Of a DNA stretch of 64,000 nucleotides, positions 34,411 to 45,179 are shown piece by piece. The DNA lies in NCBI RefSeq assembly GCF_002090175.1, contig NZ_BBRN01000004.1, forward strand, positions 434,001 to 498,000, written 5' to 3'. This DNA is from Demequina sp. NBRC 110057. Lineage in GTDB: Bacteria > Actinomycetota > Actinomycetes > Actinomycetales > Demequinaceae. The notes below the pieces were generated by a model. It saw only the letters and a list, made by a program, of their open reading frames with translations. It did not search any database and was not told the origin of the DNA. Made by a program: the position numbers and the translations under genes. Every line of letters starts with the position of its first letter. The first letter of the stretch is position 1.

Positions 34411-35487
34411 ATGAGCCTCGCCACCTGGGGAAACAAGCTCCACTCGGGGGAGAAGACCTACCCGCTGGTCCAGCAGCGCAAGCGCTGGTTCATCGCGTCG
34501 GCGATCCTCGTCATCGCGTCGGTCGCGTTGCTGCTGGGCAAGGGCCTCACGCTCGGCCTGGACTTCACGGGAGGGTCGCAGTACATCGTCACCGACGTCG
34601 CGAACCCCACCGAGGAGATCGCTCAGGACGCCGTCGCGCAGATCGACTCGACGCAGGAGCCGCGCATCACCATCCTCGGCGACGATGACGTGCGCGTGCA
34701 GTTGGGCGAGCTGTCCGACGCCGACCAGCAGGCGCTGACCGCGGCGCTCGCCGAGGGCTACGAGGTGTCCACTGACGCCGTCAGCTTCGACCAGATCGGC
34801 CCCACGTGGGGCGCGCAGGTCGGCAAGCAGGCCGTCCAGGCCCTCGTGATCTTCCTGCTGCTCGTGTTCGCGGTCATCGCGCTGTACTTCCGCGCCTGGC
34901 GCATGGCGGCTGCCGCGATCCTCGCGCTCATCCACGACCTGCTGCTCACCGTCGGCGTCTACGCGCTGGTGGGCTTCGAGGTGACGCCTGCCGCGGTCAT
35001 CGGCTTCCTGACCATCCTGGGCTACTCGCTCTACGACACCGTCGTGGTGTTCGACAAGGTCAAGGAGAACACCGCTCACCTGACCGAGCAGACCCGTTAC
35101 ACGTACGAGGAGCTGGCGAACCTCGCGGTCAACCAGACGCTCGTGCGCTCGATCAACACGTCGGTGGTAGCACTGCTGCCCGTCGCGGCGATTCTGTTCA
35201 TCGGCGCGTTCGTGCTGGGCGCGGGAACGCTGATGGACATCTCGCTGGCGCTGTTCGTCGGTATGGCGGTCGGCACCTACTCGTCGATCTTCGTGGCGAC
35301 GCCCCTCGAGGTGGCGCTGCGCTCGCGCGAGCCGCGCATCGTCGAGCACACCGAGAAGGTGCTGGCCCTGCGCGCCGGCGGCGGCTCGGACGTGGTGCGC
35401 GAGGACGGCACCGTGCGCGTGGGCGCGCTCACGCCCGGAGAGCACCTCGGCCAGGGCGCCCAGCCCAAGCGCAAGGGCCGCAAGTAG
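34411..35487 (+). CDS. secF: Protein translocase subunit SecF
   Basis: 358 residues, six predicted membrane helices, partner of SecD. LGLDFTGGSQYIV follows TM1, and the conserved segments LALIHDLLLTVGVYALVGFE, GFLTILGYSLYDTVVVFDKV and NQTLVRSINTSVVALLPVAA mark the SecF family. ATG 4 bases after the secD stop. It ends with a basic tail and is followed by a very long terminator hairpin. Confidence 0.97.
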   Translation: MSLATWGNKLHSGEKTYPLVQQRKRWFIASAILVIASVALLLGKGLTLGLDFTGGSQYIVTDVANPTEEIAQDAVAQIDSTQEPRITILGDDDVRVQLGELSDADQQALTAALAEGYEVSTDAVSFDQIGPTWGAQVGKQAVQALVIFLLLVFAVIALYFRAWRMAAAAILALIHDLLLTVGVYALVGFEVTPAAVIGFLTILGYSLYDTVVVFDKVKENTAHLTEQTRYTYEELANLAVNQTLVRSINTSVVALLPVAAILFIGAFVLGAGTLMDISLALFVGMAVGTYSSIFVATPLEVALRSREPRIVEHTEKVLALRAGGGSDVVREDGTVRVGALTPGEHLGQGAQPKRKGRK

Positions 35488-35514
35488 CACCACGCGTCGC
35501 ACTCACGACCACCT

Positions 35515-35556
35515 CCGCGAGGTGGCGCACATGGCCTCATGTGCGCCACCTCGCGG
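35515..35556 (+). terminator. Long perfect hairpin after secF
   Basis: Arms of 18 perfectly paired bases, CCGCGAGGTGGCGCACAT and ATGTGCGCCACCTCGCGG, around GGCCTC, then CGTTTCG. It is contiguous with repeat copy B. Confidence 0.85.
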
Positions 35557-35586
35557 CGTTTCGTGCCGCAAACGTGGCCATCTGCG
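35553..35586 (+). repeat. Dispersed intergenic repeat, copy B
   Basis: GCGGCGTTTCG and GCCGCAAACGTGGCCATCTG plus CG are the two conserved blocks of copies A and C, with about 10 bases missing between. It overlaps the end of the secF terminator and lies before rel. Confidence 0.65.
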
Positions 35587-35638
35587 ACGCGTGGGGGTGG
35601 CCGATGCCGCGGCGTGCTCAGACGCCCGTCATGGCCCC

Positions 35639-35644
35639 TAGACT
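35639..35644 (+). promoter_or_regulatory. -10 box TAGACT for rel
   Basis: TAGACT lies 33 bases before the rel ATG, giving a short leader with GGAGGAGG as ribosome site. Confidence 0.5.
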
Positions 35645-35677
35645 GGGATTTCCTGCAGTCCGACCGGAGGAGGCGTC

Positions 35678-37927
35678 ATGACGGATACCCGACCCACGTC
35701 CTCCGCGCTCGGGCCCCTGGCGTTCCTGAGGCGCGCGCCGCGCGAGGCCACCGCCATCGACGGCATCCTCGACACGTATCGGCGGATGTACCCCAAGGGC
35801 AAGACCAGCCAGATCGAGCGCGCCTACCAGGTCGCCGAGAAGGCTCACCGGGGTCAGGAGCGCAAGAGTGGCGAGCCGTACATCATCCATCCGATCGCCG
35901 TCGCGCAGATCATCGCGGAGATGGGGCTGCCGGAGTCGGTGATCTGCGCAGCGCTGCTGCACGACGTCGTCGAGGACACGTCGTATCCGCTCGAGACGCT
36001 GCGCGAGGAGTTTGGCGACGAGGTCGCGGAGTTCGTCGATGGCGTCACCAAGCTCGACAAGGTCAAGTACGGCGACGCGGCGCAGGCGGAGACCGTGCGC
36101 AAGATGGTCGTCGCGATGGCGAAGGACATCCGCGTCCTCCTGTTGAAGCTCGCGGACCGCCTGCACAACGCGCGAACCTGGGAGCACGTACCCGTCGAGT
36201 CCGCGCGGCGCAAGGCGCAGGAGACCCTCGAGATCTACGCGCCGCTCGCTCACCGCATGGGCCTCAACGCCATCAAGTGGGAGCTCGAGGACCTGTCCTT
36301 CAAGACGCTCTATCCCAAGATCTACGGCGAGATCGTCGACGTGGTCGCGGAGCGTGCGCCCGAGCGCGAGAAGTACCTCGCGGAGATCAGGGCAGAGATC
36401 GCCGCGGAGCTGCGGCAGATGAAGATCAAGGGCGAGATCGCCGGCAGGCCCAAGCACTACTACTCGGTCTACCAGAAGATGATCGTGCGCGGCCGCGACC
36501 TTGCGGACATCTACGACCTCGTGGGCGTGCGCATCCTTGTCGAGACGGTGCGCGACTGTTACGCGGTGCTGGGAGCGATGCACGCCAGGTACCAGCCGGT
36601 GCCGGGCCGCTTCAAGGACTACATCGCGATGCCCAAGTTCAACCTCTACCAGTCGCTGCACACGACGGTCATCGGGCCGTCGGGCAAGCCGGTGGAGCTA
36701 CAGATTCGCACCCAGGAGATGCACCGCCGCGCCGAGTATGGCCTCGCCTCGCACTGGCGCTACAAGGAGACCGTCAAGGGTGCAGGCGGTGGCCGTTCCG
36801 ACGACATGGGGTGGCTGCGCCAGATCGCCGACTGGCAGCAGGAGACGGCCGACCCGACCGAGTTCCTCGACTCGCTGCGCGGCGAGATCTCCCGCGCCGA
36901 GGTGTACGTGTTCACGCCCCGCGGCCGCCTCCTGGCACTGCCGCAGGGCGCGACGCCTGTCGACTTCGCCTACGCCGTCCATACCGAGGTGGGCCACAAG
37001 ACCATCGGCGCCAAGATCAACGGCCGCCTGGTGCCGCTCGACTCGACGCTCGAGAACGGCGACACCGTCGAGGTGCTCACCACCTCCGACCAGAACGCGC
37101 ATCCCAAGCGCGACTGGCTCGACTTCGTGCAGTCCACCCGCGCGCGCAACAAGATCCGCCAGTGGTTTACGCGCGAACGCCGCGAGGAGTCCATCGAGAC
37201 CGGCCGCGACATGCTCGCCCGCGCGATCCGTCGCCAGCACCTGCCAATGCAGCGCCTCATGTCCAAGTCGACGCTGCTGGCGCTAGCCAAGGAGATGCAT
37301 TACGAGGACGTCGACGGCCTCTACGCGGCCATCGGCGAGCACAAGGAGCAGGCGGCCGATGTCGTGGGCCGCATGGTCGAGGCCGTGGGCGGCGACGAGG
37401 GTGCCGACGAGGACGTCACCGAGATCACCCGCCCGGGCACCTCCGCGCAGCGGGCGCGCCGCGGCGACGTGGGAGTGTCCGTCCATGGGCTGTCCGATGT
37501 GGTGGTGAAGCTGGCGAAGTGCTGCACCCCCGTGCCCGGTGACCCGATCCGTGGCTTCGTGACGCGCGGTAACGGCGTCTCGGTTCACCGCGCGGACTGC
37601 GCCAACCTCGCCTCGCTCGACACCCAGGCGGAGCGCTTTATCGACGTCCAGTGGACCGGCCAGTCTGACGCGACGTTCCTCGTCCAGATCGAGGTTGAGG
37701 CGTTGGATCGCAACCGCTTGCTGTCGGACGTCGTCAAGGCGCTGTCGGACTATCACGTCAACATCCTGGGCGCGAACGTGTCGACGAACAGGGACAGGGT
37801 GGCGCTCAACACCTTCACGTTCGAGATGGCCGACCCGTCGCACCTGGGTGCAGTGCTGTCGGCGATCCGCCGCATCGACGGCGTTTACGACGCGCGCCGC
37901 ATCACCGGGGCCAAGCGGCCGCTGTAG
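35678..37927 (+). CDS. rel: Bifunctional (p)ppGpp synthetase/hydrolase Rel
   Basis: 749-residue RSH enzyme controlling the stringent response. The hydrolase HD domain is intact: PYIIHPIAVAQI, ALLHDVVEDTSY (near 92-103) and LADRLHNART. The synthetase domain shows GRFKDYIAMPKFNLYQSLHT (about 310-329) and EYGLASHWRYK. A TGS domain (VYVFTPRGRLLALPQGATPV), a zinc-finger region with KCCTPVPGD, and a C-terminal ACT domain follow. ATG after GGAGGAGG. It is probably the only long RSH protein, as usual in actinobacteria. Confidence 0.98.
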   Translation: MTDTRPTSSALGPLAFLRRAPREATAIDGILDTYRRMYPKGKTSQIERAYQVAEKAHRGQERKSGEPYIIHPIAVAQIIAEMGLPESVICAALLHDVVEDTSYPLETLREEFGDEVAEFVDGVTKLDKVKYGDAAQAETVRKMVVAMAKDIRVLLLKLADRLHNARTWEHVPVESARRKAQETLEIYAPLAHRMGLNAIKWELEDLSFKTLYPKIYGEIVDVVAERAPEREKYLAEIRAEIAAELRQMKIKGEIAGRPKHYYSVYQKMIVRGRDLADIYDLVGVRILVETVRDCYAVLGAMHARYQPVPGRFKDYIAMPKFNLYQSLHTTVIGPSGKPVELQIRTQEMHRRAEYGLASHWRYKETVKGAGGGRSDDMGWLRQIADWQQETADPTEFLDSLRGEISRAEVYVFTPRGRLLALPQGATPVDFAYAVHTEVGHKTIGAKINGRLVPLDSTLENGDTVEVLTTSDQNAHPKRDWLDFVQSTRARNKIRQWFTRERREESIETGRDMLARAIRRQHLPMQRLMSKSTLLALAKEMHYEDVDGLYAAIGEHKEQAADVVGRMVEAVGGDEGADEDVTEITRPGTSAQRARRGDVGVSVHGLSDVVVKLAKCCTPVPGDPIRGFVTRGNGVSVHRADCANLASLDTQAERFIDVQWTGQSDATFLVQIEVEALDRNRLLSDVVKALSDYHVNILGANVSTNRDRVALNTFTFEMADPSHLGAVLSAIRRIDGVYDARRITGAKRPL

Positions 37928-38517
37928 GCCACCGCGGGCCGCACCCGCGGCATCGGTCCCTGAGCCGCCCTCAGTGCGCCCCACGCCGACCAGGCGCGCC
38001 GCCAGGTGTGGTCGCGGGTGGACAGGTCGTCGAGGACCTTCAAGGTCGCGGCGGCGTCGACCAGGCCAGCGGCTAGCAGGCGAGAGGCGCGGGGGAGCGC
38101 CAGCCCCAGGTCGGCCCACCTGAGCGCGTCCACGAGCGCCTCAGGCGGTGCCGCGACGGCGCCGCTGCGCGTCCCGACCCCGACCCCGCTGTGAACCCGG
38201 GACGGCATCGTGGGCGCCCAGGAGCGGGCGTGGCGGTGGTCCCTGGCGGCGAGGTCGAGTGATGTGGGCGCTCGCCCGCCGAAGGCCACCCACAGCGCGC
38301 CGAGCCCCGTGAGGGTGAGCCCCGGGTGGGTGTGACACGCGGCCGCCGCGGCGCGCACGCCGCTCGACTCCGGGACGTCGACGGGGCGGGCGACCCCGGG
38401 CAGCAACGGCGCCAGAGCGCCGTCGGCCAGCATCCGTCTGAACGCGACGGGGCTCACGTCGGCGGAGTGGACGAGCAGCATGCCGTCAAGTGTGACGGCG
38501 CGTGCGAGCAGTGGCAC
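37885..38517 (-). CDS. Hypothetical protein, AbiEi-antitoxin/DUF559-like N-terminus
   Basis: Up to 210 residues from GTG; an internal ATG at 38481 would give 198. The segment SADVSPVAFRRMLADGALAP followed by LLPGVARPVDVP resembles the winged-helix start of AbiEi-type proteins common in actinobacteria, and LTLTGLGALWVAFGGRAP continues that pattern. The nuclease-like or effector C-terminus seen in some relatives is not recognisable. The 3' end overlaps the end of rel on the other strand by 43 bases. No partner toxin gene is adjacent. Neither start has a ribosome site. Confidence 0.5.
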   Translation of the reverse strand: MPLLARAVTLDGMLLVHSADVSPVAFRRMLADGALAPLLPGVARPVDVPESSGVRAAAAACHTHPGLTLTGLGALWVAFGGRAPTSLDLAARDHRHARSWAPTMPSRVHSGVGVGTRSGAVAAPPEALVDALRWADLGLALPRASRLLAAGLVDAAATLKVLDDLSTRDHTWRRAWSAWGALRAAQGPMPRVRPAVAYSGRLAPVMRRAS

Positions 38518-38545
38518 GGACCACTGGGAGATCTGTGGACAAAGC

Positions 38546-38585
38546 GAGGGGCCCGGGACGCCGATGCTGGCATCCCGGGCCCCTC
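38546..38585 (-). terminator. Terminator after the DUF349 gene
   Basis: GAGGGGCCCGGGA and TCCCGGGCCCCTC, 13 perfect pairs, followed on the minus strand by GCTTTG. Loop 14 bases. Confidence 0.85.
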
Positions 38586-38606
38586 AGGCCGTCGGTCAGG
38601 AGGGCG

Positions 38607-39971
38607 TCAGTTGACGACGCCCTGGATCTGCTCGAGCCAGGCACGGCGGGCGGCGAGGGCCTCCTCGGCCTCCTTCACCTTGCGCTTGTCCCCGGCCTCC
38701 TTGGCGGCGGCGAGGTCCTGCTCGAGCTCGGCGATCGCGGACTCGAGCTGGGCGGCGGCGCCGGTCGCGCGACGCTCGAGCTCGGGGTTGCGCGAGTTCC
38801 ACTGCGCGTCCTCGGCATCACGCACTGCCTTCTCGACGGCGCCCATGCGCTTGTTGAGGCGCGCCACGTCGGCGCGGGGCACGCGGCCGGCGTCCTCGAA
38901 GCGGTCCTGGATGGCGCGCAGCTGGCGCTTGGCGGTCTCGAGGTCGGTCAGCGGCAGCAGGGCCTCGGCCTCGACCACAGCGGCCTCCTTGGCCTCGACG
39001 TTGCCCGACAACGCCTCGTCCTCGGCGTCCGACGCCGAGCGACGCGCCTCGAAGAACGCGTCCTGGGCCGTCTGGAATCGCTTCCACAGCGCGTCGTCAA
39101 CGCTGCGGCGGCCGCGGCCGGCGGTCTTCCACTCACCCATCAGGTCCTTGAAGGCACGCGCGGTGCGGTCCCAGTCGGTGGACTCGGCAAGGCGCTCGGC
39201 CTGCGCCACCAGGTCCTCCTTGCGGCCGGCCACCTGGGCGTTGTCCTTGTCGAGCTGAGCGAAGTGGTGCTTGCGCGCCTTCTCGAAGCCCGACCGTGCG
39301 GCGGTAAAGCGCTTCCACAGCTCGCGCTCCGCGTCCTTGGCGATACGGGCGTTGTTGCGCTGCGCCTCCTTCCACGTGTCGAGGAGGGCGCGCAGCTCGG
39401 CGGTGTCGTTCTTCCAGTGCACCTGGGCCTCGGGCTTGGCGGCGATCGCCTCGGCCTGGGCAACGATGTGCTCACGCGTCTTGAGCGCCTCAGCACGGGC
39501 GGCCTCGCGCTCGGCCTGGATGCGCTCGCGCGCCTCGAGGGCCTCCTTCTGGACCGCGGCGAAGCGGTCGCGCAGGGCGGCGATGTCACCCACCACGGCG
39601 GGGGTCTCGAGCTGCGGGGCGATGGATCCGAGCGAGTCGTCGATGTCCTTGGGGCTGAGCTCCGCGGAGGCGAGGCGGGCGTGGAAACGCTCGATCGAGG
39701 CCGACAGCTCGTAGTACGCCTTGGCGAAGGGGACCAGCGGGTCGTCGCCGGCGGCGTCGCCCACGGTGACCTTGTCCTCGCCGATCGTCACGATCACGGA
39801 CTCGCCCTCGACGGAGCCGAAGCCCTTGGCCGCCTCGATCTGCTCGTCGGTCACCTCGGCGACCACGGGAACCTTCACCGGGTGGGTCGCGTGCTGCGCG
39901 AGGACGACGGGGCTCGGGGCTCCGGGTCGGGGCCCGGGCTTGGGGGTCGGCTTGGGCTGGGGGGTGGTCAC
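38607..39971 (-). CDS. DUF349 repeat protein
   Basis: 454 residues. A Pro-rich N-terminus is followed by at least four DUF349 repeats of about 70 residues, each with a Trp-Lys helix: DTWKEAQRNNARIAKDAERE, GEWKTAGRGRRSVDDALWKR and similar. The rest is helical with coiled-coil character and very rich in Ala, Glu, Arg and Lys. The family is widespread in actinobacteria; its function is not established. GTG start overlaps the stop of the cyclophilin gene (GTGA), so the two are coupled. Confidence 0.88.
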   Translation of the reverse strand: MTTPQPKPTPKPGPRPGAPSPVVLAQHATHPVKVPVVAEVTDEQIEAAKGFGSVEGESVIVTIGEDKVTVGDAAGDDPLVPFAKAYYELSASIERFHARLASAELSPKDIDDSLGSIAPQLETPAVVGDIAALRDRFAAVQKEALEARERIQAEREAARAEALKTREHIVAQAEAIAAKPEAQVHWKNDTAELRALLDTWKEAQRNNARIAKDAERELWKRFTAARSGFEKARKHHFAQLDKDNAQVAGRKEDLVAQAERLAESTDWDRTARAFKDLMGEWKTAGRGRRSVDDALWKRFQTAQDAFFEARRSASDAEDEALSGNVEAKEAAVVEAEALLPLTDLETAKRQLRAIQDRFEDAGRVPRADVARLNKRMGAVEKAVRDAEDAQWNSRNPELERRATGAAAQLESAIAELEQDLAAAKEAGDKRKVKEAEEALAARRAWLEQIQGVVN

Positions 39972-40777
39972 GATACAGACACCTCGTTCAGGATGACGGA
40001 CTGTGCCGGCTGTCCGTCGGACTCGCCTGTGATGGTTCCGGCACTGGCAACGCCCTCAACAATACTCAAACCGTCAGTGACCTGCCCGAACACCGTGTAA
40101 CCGCCCGCCGCGTCGGAGGGGATGGTCGAGTCGTCGTAGACGATGAAGAACTGGCTTCCCATGGATTCGCCGTCGCCGCTGACGCGTGCCATCGCGAGCG
40201 TGCCGGCCGGGTAGACATCGTCCGCCGGCGCGTTCTCGATGGGGCCGTACGAGTAGGCGGGGCCTCCGGAGCCCGTGGCCGACGGGTCCCCGCACTGCAG
40301 CACATAGATGCCGCTCGTGGTGAGGCGGTGGCACTCGGTCTGATCGAAGTAGCCATCCTCGGCGAGCGCCACGAAGCTCGCGGTCGCCTGAGGCGCGTTC
40401 TCCCCGTCGAGGGTGACGGTGATGTCGCCAACATTGGTCGCGATGGTCGCCGTCCACTGCCGGTTCTCGGCCACGGACGGGTCGGGGGGCTCGGGCGACG
40501 TTCCCCAGCCGTCGGTCGTCTCGAGGTCGTCGGAGGCGGAAGCCGTGGCCGATGCTGTGGTCAACGGCGTGGCCGCCGCCGTCGCGTCGTCGTCGCCGGC
40601 GTTGATGACAGCCATGACGATGAGGGTGGACGCGGCCCCCAGCACGAGCGCGGCGACCGTGATCGCGGCGACGATCCTGATGCGGCGTTCGTTCTTGGCG
40701 CGCTTGGCGGCCTGGCGGGCCTCGAGCTTGGACTGCTGGCGCTTGGCGTTGGCCTTGGCCTGCTTCTTCGTGGTCAT
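39968..40777 (-). CDS. Membrane-anchored peptidyl-prolyl cis-trans isomerase (cyclophilin)
   Basis: 269 residues. Basic cytosolic N-terminus rich in Lys, Arg and Gln, one membrane helix (about 33-58), a Ser/Thr linker, then a cyclophilin domain from about 105: ATIATNVGDITVTLDGENAP, ASFVALAEDGYFDQTECHRL, GTLAMARVSGDGESMGSQFF and YTVFGQVTDGLSIVEGVAS. The catalytic Arg of classic cyclophilins is replaced in CHRLTTSGIYVLQCGDP, so activity may be low. Such proteins assist folding outside the membrane. It lies between rel and hisS, as in mycobacteria. Confidence 0.93.
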   Translation of the reverse strand: MTTKKQAKANAKRQQSKLEARQAAKRAKNERRIRIVAAITVAALVLGAASTLIVMAVINAGDDDATAAATPLTTASATASASDDLETTDGWGTSPEPPDPSVAENRQWTATIATNVGDITVTLDGENAPQATASFVALAEDGYFDQTECHRLTTSGIYVLQCGDPSATGSGGPAYSYGPIENAPADDVYPAGTLAMARVSGDGESMGSQFFIVYDDSTIPSDAAGGYTVFGQVTDGLSIVEGVASAGTITGESDGQPAQSVILNEVSVS

Positions 40778-40864
40778 GTCACCTCAACGTGTGAGCGGCT
40801 GGTCGCGCGCCAGTCTAGGGGCGCCGACCTTCGCGGCACCGCGCGCACCAGCCAGGATGGAACA

Positions 40865-42223
40865 ATGGCGGGCATGGCCCGAGTGCGACCCCTGTCTGGA
40901 TTCCCCGAGTGGACCCCCGCCGACCGCGTCGTGGAGGCGCAGGTCATCGACTCCCTCAAGGAGGTGTTCCGCCTTCACGGCTTCGCGGAGATCGAGACCC
41001 GCGTGGTCGAGACCCTCGAGCGCCTGGCCGGCAAGTCGGAGGCGGCGAAGGAGATCTACACGCTGGGGCGCCTGAACGCCGAGCCGGACTCCGAGGCGAA
41101 GCTCGGCCTTCACTTTGACCTGACCGTGCCGTTTGCGAGGTACACGGAGGAGTTCCAGAACGAGCTCGCGTTCCCGTTCCGCCGCTTCCAGATCCAGAAG
41201 GTGTGGCGCGGTGAGCGCCCGCAGGAGGGCCGCTTCCGCGAGTTCTACCAGGCGGACATCGACATCGTGGGCCGCGAGAACCTTCCCGCGCACCTCGAGG
41301 TGGAGGTCGCGGTCGTGATGGCGCGCGCGCTCGCGTCGCTGCCGCTGCCGGGCGTGACCATGCACGTCAACAACCGCCAGTTGGTGGAGGGCTTCTACCG
41401 CGGCGTGGGGATCGACGATGTCGCCGGCGCGCTGCGTAGCGTCGACAAGCTCGACAAGATCGGCCCCGACGGCGTGCGGGCCGAGCTCACCGAGAAGGGT
41501 GTCGCCGAGACGGCGGCCGATGCGATCCTCGAGCTCGCGCGCATCAACGCCGGCGACGGCTCGTTCGCCACCGCCATCGAGGACCTGTGGGCGACCACGA
41601 CGACCATTGAGGACGTCGCCGACGCCGAGGCGCTGCTGAAGGACGGCATCGCCTCGCTCGTGGCGCTCGTGGAGGGAGTGAACGCCGCGGTGCCGGGCAC
41701 CGCCGTCGCCGACCTGCGCATCGCGCGCGGCCTCGACTACTACACGGGTTCCGTGTACGAGACCTTCCTCGAGGGCCACGAGGACCTCGGTTCGATCTGC
41801 TCCGGCGGGCGCTACGACTCTCTTGTCGCCGGGGGAGGGTTCCCCGGCGTCGGCATGTCGATCGGCGTCTCGCGCCTCATCAGCCGCATGCTCGGCGCCG
41901 GCCTCGCGTCCGCCACGCGCGGCGTCCCCAGCGCCGTCCTCGTCGCGGTGACGGACGAGGCGCACCGCGCGGCATCGGCCGTCATCGCCGACCGACTGCG
42001 CGCCCGTGGGATTGCCTGCGAGGTGTCGCCCACGGCGGCCAAGTTCGGCAAGCAGATCCAGTACGCCGACCGGCGCTCCATCCCCTTCGTGTGGTTCCCC
42101 GATGCGGGCGAGGGTGGCGACGGCGAGGTGAAGGACATCCGCTCGGGCGACCAGGTCCCCGCGGACGCCGACGCGTGGGAGCCGCCCGCCGCGGATGCCA
42201 GGCCAGGCATCGTCCGCGCCTAG
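40865..42223 (+). CDS. hisS: Histidine--tRNA ligase
   Basis: Class II synthetase, 452 residues. Motif 2 is in FQIQKVWRGERPQEGRFREF followed by YQADIDIVG; the histidine-binding motifs are ARGLDYYTGSVYE and SICSGGRYD; motif 3 is GVGMSIGVSRL. The C-terminal anticodon domain begins near 330. Two ATG codons (40865, 40874) are possible starts. Divergent from the cyclophilin gene. Confidence 0.96.
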   Translation: MAGMARVRPLSGFPEWTPADRVVEAQVIDSLKEVFRLHGFAEIETRVVETLERLAGKSEAAKEIYTLGRLNAEPDSEAKLGLHFDLTVPFARYTEEFQNELAFPFRRFQIQKVWRGERPQEGRFREFYQADIDIVGRENLPAHLEVEVAVVMARALASLPLPGVTMHVNNRQLVEGFYRGVGIDDVAGALRSVDKLDKIGPDGVRAELTEKGVAETAADAILELARINAGDGSFATAIEDLWATTTTIEDVADAEALLKDGIASLVALVEGVNAAVPGTAVADLRIARGLDYYTGSVYETFLEGHEDLGSICSGGRYDSLVAGGGFPGVGMSIGVSRLISRMLGAGLASATRGVPSAVLVAVTDEAHRAASAVIADRLRARGIACEVSPTAAKFGKQIQYADRRSIPFVWFPDAGEGGDGEVKDIRSGDQVPADADAWEPPAADARPGIVRA

Positions 42224-42319
42224 GTTCCACCGCACCGGGCCGCCGCATCGGCCCTAGACTTGACCCGCAATCCCAAGCGAACCGGCACGCCCGTCTAGCG
42301 TGCCCAAGAAAGGCTGAAC

Positions 42320-44110
<1,791 letters not shown>

Positions 44111-44124
44111 CCTCACCCCTTTCC

Positions 44125-44184
44125 GTCAAATGGATCCATTTGGTTCTTTTATCGCCTTGGGCGAGCCAAATGGATCCATTTGAC
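44125..44184. repeat. Two copies of a 16-base palindrome centred 40 bases apart
   Basis: CAAATGGATCCATTTG occurs at 44127-44142 and 44167-44182, each fully self-complementary. With flanking bases the pair also forms a 19-base inverted repeat (44125-44143 against 44166-44184). It is A/T-rich in a G+C-rich region and lies at the 3' ends of convergent aspS and the EamA gene. Confidence 0.85.
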
Positions 44185-45106
44185 GTTGGTCACGAGGTAG
44201 GGCCGATGCCGTGGTGGGCTCCCGCACTCCCGTCGTCCTGCGTGTCGGCTGGCGAGACGCCCACCAGACCCCGGCGACGATGAGGACGCCACCGGCGAGC
44301 TCGAGCCATGCGGGCCGCTCGCCCAGCACGACCCACGCGGTGACGATGCCGACGATGGGAACCAGCATCGAGAACGGCGCCACGGCGCCCGCGGGGTGAC
44401 GCGCCATGAGCCACACCCAGATGCCCGAGCCGACGAGGGTGCCGAGCACAATCGTGTAGGCGAGCCCGGCCCACGCGGGAAGTGCGGCGACCGTCAGCGA
44501 CGTGGCGAGGGAATGGCCGATGCGCTCGGGACCCTCCACGACGAGCGAGATCGCCAGCATCGGCAGGGGCGGCACGATGCTCATCCATAGCACGAGGTTG
44601 AGCGGCCGGTCCGCGCGCGCCTGACGGCTCGCGATGTTGCCCAGGGCCCAACCGAGCGCGCCGCACAGGACGAGCAGGAAGGGCCCGAGCGGCGCCTGCG
44701 TGCCGTAGGACACCCCGACCACCACGAGGCCAAGCGTCGCGGCGACGATCCCGCCGATGTGCCGCGACCCCAGCCGTTCGCGCAGGAACGCGGCGCCGAG
44801 CAACACCGTGAAGGGCGCCGACGCCTGCAGGACCAGCGACGCGAGCCCCGTGGGGAAGCCCGCCGCCATGCCGAGGTACAGGAACAGGAACTGCAAGGTG
44901 CCAAACCCGATGCCGTAGGCGACGAGCCACCGCCAGGGCACGCGCGGCCGGGGAACGAAGAGCAGCGTCGGGATGGCGATGACGCCGAACCTCAGCGCGA
45001 CGAGGAACAGCGGCGGGAACTGCTCGAGCGACGCATGAATGGCGAGGAAGTTCACCCCCCACAGGACGGCGACCAGGACGGCGAGGAGTCGATGACGCAG
45101 GGGCAT
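44126..45106 (-). CDS. EamA-family (DMT) transporter
   Basis: 326 residues, ten hydrophobic helices in two EamA repeats: LLAVLVAVLWGVNFLAIHAS at the start and LNLVLWMSIVPPLPML opening the second half; GERPAWLELAGGVLIVAGVW near the end. Members export amino acids or metabolites; the substrate is unknown. The start chosen is the ATG at 45106, which begins directly at the first helix and has CAGACT 6 bases upstream, as for a leaderless gene. The last 40 residues are non-membrane and encoded across the double palindrome, so an older stop may have been lost. Divergent from a LysR gene. Confidence 0.85.
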   Translation of the reverse strand: MPLRHRLLAVLVAVLWGVNFLAIHASLEQFPPLFLVALRFGVIAIPTLLFVPRPRVPWRWLVAYGIGFGTLQFLFLYLGMAAGFPTGLASLVLQASAPFTVLLGAAFLRERLGSRHIGGIVAATLGLVVVGVSYGTQAPLGPFLLVLCGALGWALGNIASRQARADRPLNLVLWMSIVPPLPMLAISLVVEGPERIGHSLATSLTVAALPAWAGLAYTIVLGTLVGSGIWVWLMARHPAGAVAPFSMLVPIVGIVTAWVVLGERPAWLELAGGVLIVAGVWWASRQPTRRTTGVREPTTASALPRDQRQMDPFGSPKAIKEPNGSI

Positions 45107-45147
45107 GGGCCGAGTCTGGCCCGGTCGCAGTGCATGGACAAGCAATA

Positions 45148-45179
45148 ATGAAGGCGTTAACTATGTAGGGAGCCTTCAT
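45148..45179. promoter_or_regulatory. Inverted repeat in the EamA/LysR promoter region
   Basis: ATGAAGGC (45148-45155) and GCCTTCAT (45172-45179) are perfect 8-base arms spaced 16 apart; the right arm covers the lysR start codon. A LysR-type autoregulatory site is plausible. Confidence 0.5.

Noticed and set aside
38561..38575. A 50th copy of the 9-mer in the DUF349 terminator loop
   Set aside because: Reads CGCCGATGC, one base off; near matches were not counted.
44125..44184. Ends of an insertion sequence
   Set aside because: Only 60 bases in total with no transposase and no target duplication visible; kept as an unexplained repeat instead.
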